Positions 14,028 through 17,793 of a stretch of DNA of 17,793 nucleotides are shown in pieces; position 1 is the stretch's first letter; every line of letters starts with the position of its first letter. The notes below the pieces were generated by a model, which saw only the letters and a program-made list of their open reading frames with translations, was not told where the DNA came from and searched no databases. The stretch lies in contig DASXVX010000035.1 of assembly GCA_036504075.1 (NCBI GenBank), positions 1-17,793 on the forward strand, given 5' to 3'. The DNA comes from DASXVX01 sp036504075 (GTDB taxonomy: Bacteria; Bacillota; Sulfobacillia; Symbiobacteriales; Symbiobacteriaceae). A program made the position numbers and the translations under genes.

Positions 14028-15251
14028 ATGAAAGAGAAGAGGCGATTTGCGTTGTCGCAGCTGGATTCCGGGCGCCGCCGCCCCCACAGCCGCCGCATTG
14101 AGACCATCGCAGCCCACGCGGGTGACGACCCCTTCCGGTTCATGGGCGCGGCCGTGCCGCCGATCGTGGAGACCAGCACCTTCGTCTTCGACAGCTACGA
14201 AGCCCTGGAAGAGGCGTTTGCCCGGCCCGACGACCACTGCATCTACACCCGGGGCAATAACCCCACCGTGCGGGTGGCGGAGGAGAAAATTGCCGCCCTG
14301 GAAGGGGCCGAGGCCTGCCGGCTTTTCGGCTCGGGCATGGCGGCCATTTCCGCGGCGATCCTCACGTTCCTGAAAGCCGGCGACCACGTTGTCGCCGTGA
14401 GCACCGTCTACGGACCGGCGTTTAACTTTATGACGCAGTACCTGACCCGGTTCGGCATCGAGACCACGTTTGTCGACGGCACCGACGTCGGGCAGTTCGC
14501 GGCCGCAGTCCGGCCCAACACCCGGCTGTTCTACCTGGAATCGCCCTCCTCATTCGTCTACAAGCTTCAGGACCTTGCGGCAGTGGCGACCCTGGCCCGG
14601 GAGCACGGCATCCGGACCGTGATCGACAATTCGTACTGTACCATGCTGCTGCAACGTCCTCTGGACCTGGGCATCGACCTGTCGGTCTACTCGGCCACCA
14701 AGTTCCTGAACGGCCATTCCGATGTGGTGGCCGGCGCCGTCGTGGGCAGCCGGGAGCTGATCGGACAGATCAACAAGTTCGAGTATCCGCTGCTGGGCGG
14801 CATCATCGGCCCGTTTGAGGCCTGGTTGATCGCCCGGGGCCTGCGGACGCTGCCGATGCGCATGAAGCAGCACCAGGCGAACGCCGCCCGGGTGGTGGCG
14901 TTTCTGGCCGGGCACCCGAAAGTGAAGCAGGTCTATTATCCGGGCCACCCGTCCCACCCGCAGTACGAACTGGCATGCCGGCAGATGAAAGGCGCCAGCA
15001 GCCTGTGCTCCTTCGAACTGGACACGCAGGACCTGGCGGCGATCAAGCGGTTCACGAATGCGGTCCGGTACATCGGGCTGGGGGTTAGCTGGGGCGGCTT
15101 CGAGTCGCTCATGTTCCTGCCGCTGATCGCCCAGAGCCGGGAGGTGCCGCCGGAAAAATGGACGTCGCCGGGCATGGTCCGGCTCCACGTGGGGCTGGAG
15201 GCACCGGAGGACCTGATCGAAGACCTGGACCAGGCGCTGGGCACGATCTAG
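14028..15251 (+). CDS. Cys/Met-metabolism PLP-dependent enzyme (trans-sulfuration family)
   Basis: Cytoplasmic pyridoxal-phosphate enzyme of the cystathionine gamma-synthase / beta-lyase / gamma-lyase family, 407 residues. Visible active-site elements are YTRGNNPT at 73-80 (Tyr and Arg contact the cofactor phosphate of the neighbouring subunit), GSGMAAIS at 101-108, Asp200 in TVIDNSY (pyridine nitrogen), and the Schiff-base Lys225 in YSATKFLNGHSDVVAG. The C-terminal domain has RYIGLGVSWGGFESL and MVRLHVGLE. The loop ESPSSFVYKLQDL differs from the usual ESPTNP and is closer to beta-lyase-type members, so the exact reaction is left open. ATG 14028 gives the family's length, with about 30 extra basic residues before ETIAAHAG. 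No clear ribosome binding site precedes it, and the inverted-repeat element ends just upstream. A terminator follows. Confidence 0.9.
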   Translation: MKEKRRFALSQLDSGRRRPHSRRIETIAAHAGDDPFRFMGAAVPPIVETSTFVFDSYEALEEAFARPDDHCIYTRGNNPTVRVAEEKIAALEGAEACRLFGSGMAAISAAILTFLKAGDHVVAVSTVYGPAFNFMTQYLTRFGIETTFVDGTDVGQFAAAVRPNTRLFYLESPSSFVYKLQDLAAVATLAREHGIRTVIDNSYCTMLLQRPLDLGIDLSVYSATKFLNGHSDVVAGAVVGSRELIGQINKFEYPLLGGIIGPFEAWLIARGLRTLPMRMKQHQANAARVVAFLAGHPKVKQVYYPGHPSHPQYELACRQMKGASSLCSFELDTQDLAAIKRFTNAVRYIGLGVSWGGFESLMFLPLIAQSREVPPEKWTSPGMVRLHVGLEAPEDLIEDLDQALGTI

Positions 15252-15258
15252 AACGAAG

Positions 15259-15296
15259 AAGCGGGCGGCCTCCCGAGGGCCGCCCGCTTTATTGTT
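15259..15296 (+). terminator. Intrinsic terminator of the PLP-enzyme gene
   Basis: AAGCGGGCGGCC (15259-15270) pairs perfectly with 15278-15289 in a 12-bp stem with a 7-base loop. It is followed by TATTGTTTT. The convergent membrane protein gene ends at 15326. Confidence 0.88.
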
Positions 15297-15325
15297 TTGC
15301 GTTCAACCAACCCATGCCCGCGGTG

Positions 15326-16156
15326 CTAACCCCGGCGTCCAAATAGATGCGCCAGATCGTACGGCCCGGCGTGTTGTCGCCGGTAGATCATGACCACGGC
15401 AAAGTCGATCAGCAGCAGGCCGGGCAAGAAGACCCACGGGCCCGCGTTCGCCTGGATGTGGACCAGCCACCAGAGGGTGAGGAAGCCGGCCATGCCCGCC
15501 GCCAGGCGATTGAACCAGGCAGGCATGGGACCATTGCCCCGGTGGGCGCTCCAGACCACCAGGGCGACCAGGCACAGCTCGACGAACAGCGCAAGCGCCT
15601 GGTTCCGGCCGGACAGCGCATAGCCGGGCCAGTAGTAGGTGAACGGGTTCCAGGCAAAGCCGTTGGTGTCGTAGGCGAGCGACCCGGTCCAGTATCCTAG
15701 AGTCTCGCCCCAGGTGAAAAAGAGCGATCCCAGGCAGACGGCCGCCCCCACCACGAGATACCGCCGGTAGCCGTACCACGCCAGCACGGGGTCGAAGAAC
15801 TGGCGGAACCGGCCCGGTGCCAGCATCGCCTTCCGGTACTGGGCGGAGCAGAGCAACACCGCTGCGGCGGCCCAGAGCAGCGGCACGAGGCCCAGCCGGA
15901 GCAGTTGAAACGCATGGACGGCGGCGAGCAACGCAAAGACCGGGGGAATGAGCGGGTGGGAAAGTGCCGGCAACCCGCCCGGCGGGGGACCGCCCGGACG
16001 CAGTTCGTGCACGGCCACCAGCGCCCCGCCCGCCAGCATGATGACCGACCAGCTGAACCCGATGCCGCTGAACCGGGGCAGCACGGAGAGGAGAACGGCC
16101 ACCGTCATCAGCGCCAGCCCGACGATGCTGACCGAGCGGCCGGGGATGTTCGCCAC
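15326..16156 (-). CDS. Polytopic membrane protein of unknown function
   Basis: A 276-residue hydrophobic protein with about seven or eight predicted helices; I do not recognise a family. The start is taken as GTG 16154-16156, because GGAGGGAG lies eight bases upstream; an ATG 18 bases earlier has no spacing for a binding site. Helices are visible at about residues 9-30, 34-52, 70-90 and 95-112 (numbered from the GTG), with four more in the second half. Between helices lie an aromatic-rich outer segment (GETLGYWTGSLAYDTNGF, NPFTYYWPGYALSG) and a basic loop (YRKAMLAPGRFRQFF). The C-terminus is short and charged (YRRQHAGPYDLAHLFGRRG). It is alone on its strand, convergent to the PLP enzyme and divergent from yajQ. 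The high-arginine reading in the overlapping frame is a shadow. Confidence 0.72.
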   Translation of the reverse strand: MANIPGRSVSIVGLALMTVAVLLSVLPRFSGIGFSWSVIMLAGGALVAVHELRPGGPPPGGLPALSHPLIPPVFALLAAVHAFQLLRLGLVPLLWAAAAVLLCSAQYRKAMLAPGRFRQFFDPVLAWYGYRRYLVVGAAVCLGSLFFTWGETLGYWTGSLAYDTNGFAWNPFTYYWPGYALSGRNQALALFVELCLVALVVWSAHRGNGPMPAWFNRLAAGMAGFLTLWWLVHIQANAGPWVFLPGLLLIDFAVVMIYRRQHAGPYDLAHLFGRRG

Positions 16157-16263
16157 GCCGATCGCTCCCTCCATTCCTGATTTGAAAATTCACGGGATGG
16201 TTTCGGCCCGGCGGCGCCAAAACCCTGCCGGGCGCTCACAGCGATGATGGAAGACGCCTGGTA

Positions 16264-16272
16264 TGTTATCAT
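16264..16272 (+). promoter_or_regulatory. Possible extended -10 promoter for yajQ
   Basis: TGTTATCAT fits an extended -10 element (TGnTATCAT); the overlapping TGGTATGTT just before it is a second option. No good -35 box is seen. A small hairpin (CCACCC 16283-16288 with 16293-16298) lies in the leader before the yajQ start at 16342. Confidence 0.3.
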
Positions 16273-16341
16273 AGGAGCGAGTCCACCCTCCGGGGTGGTT
16301 GGTACGTCGTTACGAACAATGGTTCAGGGGAGTGTCAGCAT

Positions 16342-16839
16342 GTGGCTGGTGATTTCTCGTTCGATGTCGTGTCCAAGGTAAACATGCCCGAGGTGGTCAA
16401 CGCAGTCAACCAGTCCGAAAAGGAGATCGAGACCCGCTTCGACTTCAGGGGCAGCAAGGCGAAGATTGTCCTCGACGAGAAGGAAGGCACGCTGACGCTG
16501 ACGGCGGAAGACGACATGCGTCTCCGGAGTGTCATCGACATTCTGCAGACCAAGTTGGTCAAGCGGGGCATCGCCCTGCGGGCCCTGGAGTACGGCAAAG
16601 TGGACGACGCCGCCGGCGCCACCTTGCGCCAGGTGATCAAACTCAAACAGGGCATTGGCATGGAGAAAGCCAAGCAGATTACGCAGGCGGTCCGCGACGC
16701 GAAGCTAAAGGTGAAAACCGAGATCCGCGGCGAGGAGATTCGGGTCGTCGGGGCGAAGAAAGATGACCTTCAGGCGGTGATTCAGCTGCTGAAGAGCAAG
16801 GACTTCGACATCGAGCTTCAGTTCAGCAACTACCGGTAG
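16342..16839 (+). CDS. yajQ: YajQ family nucleotide-binding protein (UPF0234)
   Basis: Cytoplasmic protein of 165 residues, the usual YajQ length. Family members bind nucleotides, RNA and, in Xanthomonas and Pseudomonas, cyclic di-GMP; the role in this organism is unknown. The start is GTG 16342 with AGGGGAG (16326-16332) nine bases upstream; an ATG two bases earlier is in another frame. Hallmarks are FSFDVVSKVNMPEVVNAVNQ at the N-terminus, EIETRFDFRGSKA near 28-40, the central ALEYGKVDDAAGATLRQVI, and the C-terminal KDDLQAVIQLLKSKDFDIELQFSNYR, which is diagnostic for the family. The two ferredoxin-like domains are complete. The YceI-like lipoprotein gene follows after 92 bases in the same direction, with a small hairpin (16881-16897) between them. 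Confidence 0.95.
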   Translation: MAGDFSFDVVSKVNMPEVVNAVNQSEKEIETRFDFRGSKAKIVLDEKEGTLTLTAEDDMRLRSVIDILQTKLVKRGIALRALEYGKVDDAAGATLRQVIKLKQGIGMEKAKQITQAVRDAKLKVKTEIRGEEIRVVGAKKDDLQAVIQLLKSKDFDIELQFSNYR

Positions 16840-16931
16840 GGTGGGGGCCCGGCCGGAAGTTGTGTTCCAGGCGGCAGGTTCGCCCGTATGTCGGGCGGGG
16901 GGTAGAGATTCAAGTGGGGAGGAAATTGCAG

Positions 16932-17618
16932 ATGCACGTGAAGATGTGGCTGGCGGTCGCAATGGCGGCCGCGTTGCTCGCGGTGGCCGGCTGCGGCGGG
17001 GGCGGCGCGAGCAATACGAAAACGGCTGCGGCACCGACGCCCGCGCCGCAGGGTACGGAACAGCCGGCGCCCGCCGGTAAACCGGCCCAGGGGAGCCGAT
17101 ATGCAGTGGTGCCGGAGGAGTCTGCCACCTCGTATTCGGTTCACGAACAGTTCCTGCAGCGCAACCTGGCCCAGGTGGCCGTGGGCAAAACGTCGGTGAT
17201 CAAGGGCGACCTGGTGCTGGACGGCGGGTCGTTCAAGCCTTCCACTGTCACCGTGGACATGCGGACGCTCCAGAGTCCCGAGTCGAAGCGGGACCAGGTG
17301 CTGCACGGCGAAGCGCTGGAGTCCGACAAGTTCCCGATGGCCGAGTTTAACATCATCGGGGTGGAGGGAACGGCCCCGACCTTGGCGGCCGGCGGGCCGG
17401 TGCCGTTTAAGCTTACCGGCACCATGAAGCTCCACGGCGTTGAAAAGCCGGTTACTTTCGACAGCAAGGCGCAGTTGCAGGGCGACACGCTCACGCTGGA
17501 TGGCACCGTGCAGTTCAAAATGCCGGAGTTCGGCATCAAGCCGCCCAACCGGCTGAACATCATCTCCGTCGATGAGAACGTCCAGCTGGATGTCCATTTG
17601 ACGGCCAAGAAGTACTAA
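16932..17618 (+). CDS. YceI-like lipoprotein
   Basis: Exported lipoprotein of 228 residues with a YceI-type lipocalin-like beta barrel. Family members bind polyisoprenoid or other long hydrophobic ligands. ATG 16932 is chosen because GGGGAGG lies nine bases upstream and it gives a proper signal peptide: a short positive start, a hydrophobic stretch and the lipobox AVAGC, with the lipidated cysteine at residue 21. A Gly/Ala/Pro/Thr linker (residues about 22-55) follows. The barrel begins with YAVVPEESATSYSVHE, then VIKGDLVLDGGSFKPSTVTVDM, the helix DQVLHGEALESDKFPMAEF, LTGTMKLHGVEKPVTF, and a final strand ending LDVHLTAKKY. The DKFPMAEF and GTMKLHGVEKPV motifs are characteristic. It may share a transcript with yajQ. 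A link to the prenyl-lipid operon elsewhere in the window is tempting, but only an inference. Confidence 0.92.
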   Translation: MHVKMWLAVAMAAALLAVAGCGGGGASNTKTAAAPTPAPQGTEQPAPAGKPAQGSRYAVVPEESATSYSVHEQFLQRNLAQVAVGKTSVIKGDLVLDGGSFKPSTVTVDMRTLQSPESKRDQVLHGEALESDKFPMAEFNIIGVEGTAPTLAAGGPVPFKLTGTMKLHGVEKPVTFDSKAQLQGDTLTLDGTVQFKMPEFGIKPPNRLNIISVDENVQLDVHLTAKKY

Positions 17619-17630
17619 CAACGCAAGCGA

Positions 17631-17661
17631 AAGCCGCCCTGGCATGCCAGGGCGGCTTTTT
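17631..17661 (+). terminator. Intrinsic terminator of the YceI-like gene
   Basis: AAGCCGCCCTGGC (17631-17643) pairs perfectly with 17646-17658, a 13-bp stem in an uninterrupted palindrome, followed by TTTTT (17657-17661). Confidence 0.92.
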
Positions 17662-17690
17662 CGCGGTGCGCCTCGCAGTCATGCAAGTCA

Positions 17691-17707
17691 GGAGGTTCAA
17701 GTCCTCC
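17691..17707 (+). other. tRNA T-arm-like hairpin without a surrounding tRNA
   Basis: GGAGG-TTCAAGT-CCTCC has the stem and TTCAAGT loop of a tRNA T-arm. No matching acceptor strand, D-arm or anticodon arm can be folded upstream, so this is at most a tRNA remnant, an attachment-site-like fragment or a chance hairpin. Confidence 0.35.
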
Positions 17708-17728
17708 CAAGGCCGTTTATCCTGTTCG

Positions 17729-17793
17729 GTCTTGTAACTGAAAGACAAACAAGTGGAAATCCCACTTGGGCAGTGCGCCCCGGTGACGGGGCG
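17729..17793 (+). ncRNA. Run of hairpins at the window edge, possible start of a structured RNA
   Basis: Three hairpins follow each other: GTCTT/AAGAC (17729-17746), CAAGTGG/CCACTTG (17750-17768) and CGCCCCG-GTGA-CGGGGCG (17776-17793), the last with a GNRA tetraloop. GTGCG at 17773-17777, followed by a C-run/G-run hairpin, resembles the 5' end of bacterial group II introns (GTGYG then CCC...GGG). A leader or riboswitch of the next gene is equally possible. The sequence stops before this can be decided. Confidence 0.25.

Noticed and set aside
15303..16220. 305-residue minus-strand frame overlapping the membrane protein gene
   Set aside because: It is Arg/Pro/Gly-rich without structure. The overlapping frame gives regular membrane helices and a well-spaced ribosome binding site.
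17661..17715. Complete tRNA gene around the T-arm-like hairpin
   Set aside because: No 5' acceptor strand complementary to CAAGGCC, and no anticodon or D-arm, can be folded upstream.

Overview
The window comes from a GC-rich bacterium that uses strong AGGAGG-type ribosome binding sites, GTG and TTG starts, and sigma-A-type promoters with 17-base spacers. The gene families present (family 5 peptide-binding lipoprotein, DUF2203, a short soluble chemotaxis transducer like Bacillus YfmS, YajQ, a DDxxD polyprenyl synthase) suggest a high-GC member of the Bacillota, for example a Symbiobacterium relative. This taxonomic call is an inference from gene content and style, not from a marker gene.

Layout. 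(1) 242-3833, plus strand: a peptide/nickel-type ABC importer made of a binding lipoprotein and two permeases, with no ATPase gene. It ends at a terminator shared with the next, convergent operon. (2) 3892-9609, minus strand: a tight four-gene operon read from right to left. It encodes a UbiA prenyltransferase, a polytopic membrane protein, a polyprenyl diphosphate synthase and a large exported subtilisin-like protease. The first three genes overlap and the fourth follows after 19 bases. (3) 9792-10589, plus strand: DUF2203 and an acidic small protein behind a near-consensus promoter. (4) 10703-11963, minus strand: a small unknown protein and a soluble chemotaxis-type transducer. (5) 12083-13672: a GNAT acetyltransferase (plus) that converges on, and overlaps, a HEAAH metalloprotease-like gene (minus), then a 62-residue protein (minus). 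(6) 13673-14027: a noncoding stretch with a two-block inverted repeat. (7) 14028-17618: a Cys/Met-metabolism PLP enzyme, an unknown membrane protein, YajQ and a YceI-like lipoprotein. (8) 17662-17793: noncoding, rich in hairpins, possibly the start of a structured RNA that continues past the window.

The most striking observation is the binding protein at 242-1840. It appears to be a natural circular permutant. After the lipoprotein signal comes the segment that is C-terminal in DppA/OppA-type proteins, including the GWTGDNGDPDN ligand motif. The segment that is normally N-terminal follows and ends at the usual DPAKAKAMLKELGY helix. The total length is that of one normal protein, all parts are present once, and a 9-base repeat (GGCAAGAAG) lies at both inner joints.

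The second point of interest is the prenyl-lipid operon joined to a secreted protease that carries about 380 residues of extra domains ahead of its propeptide.
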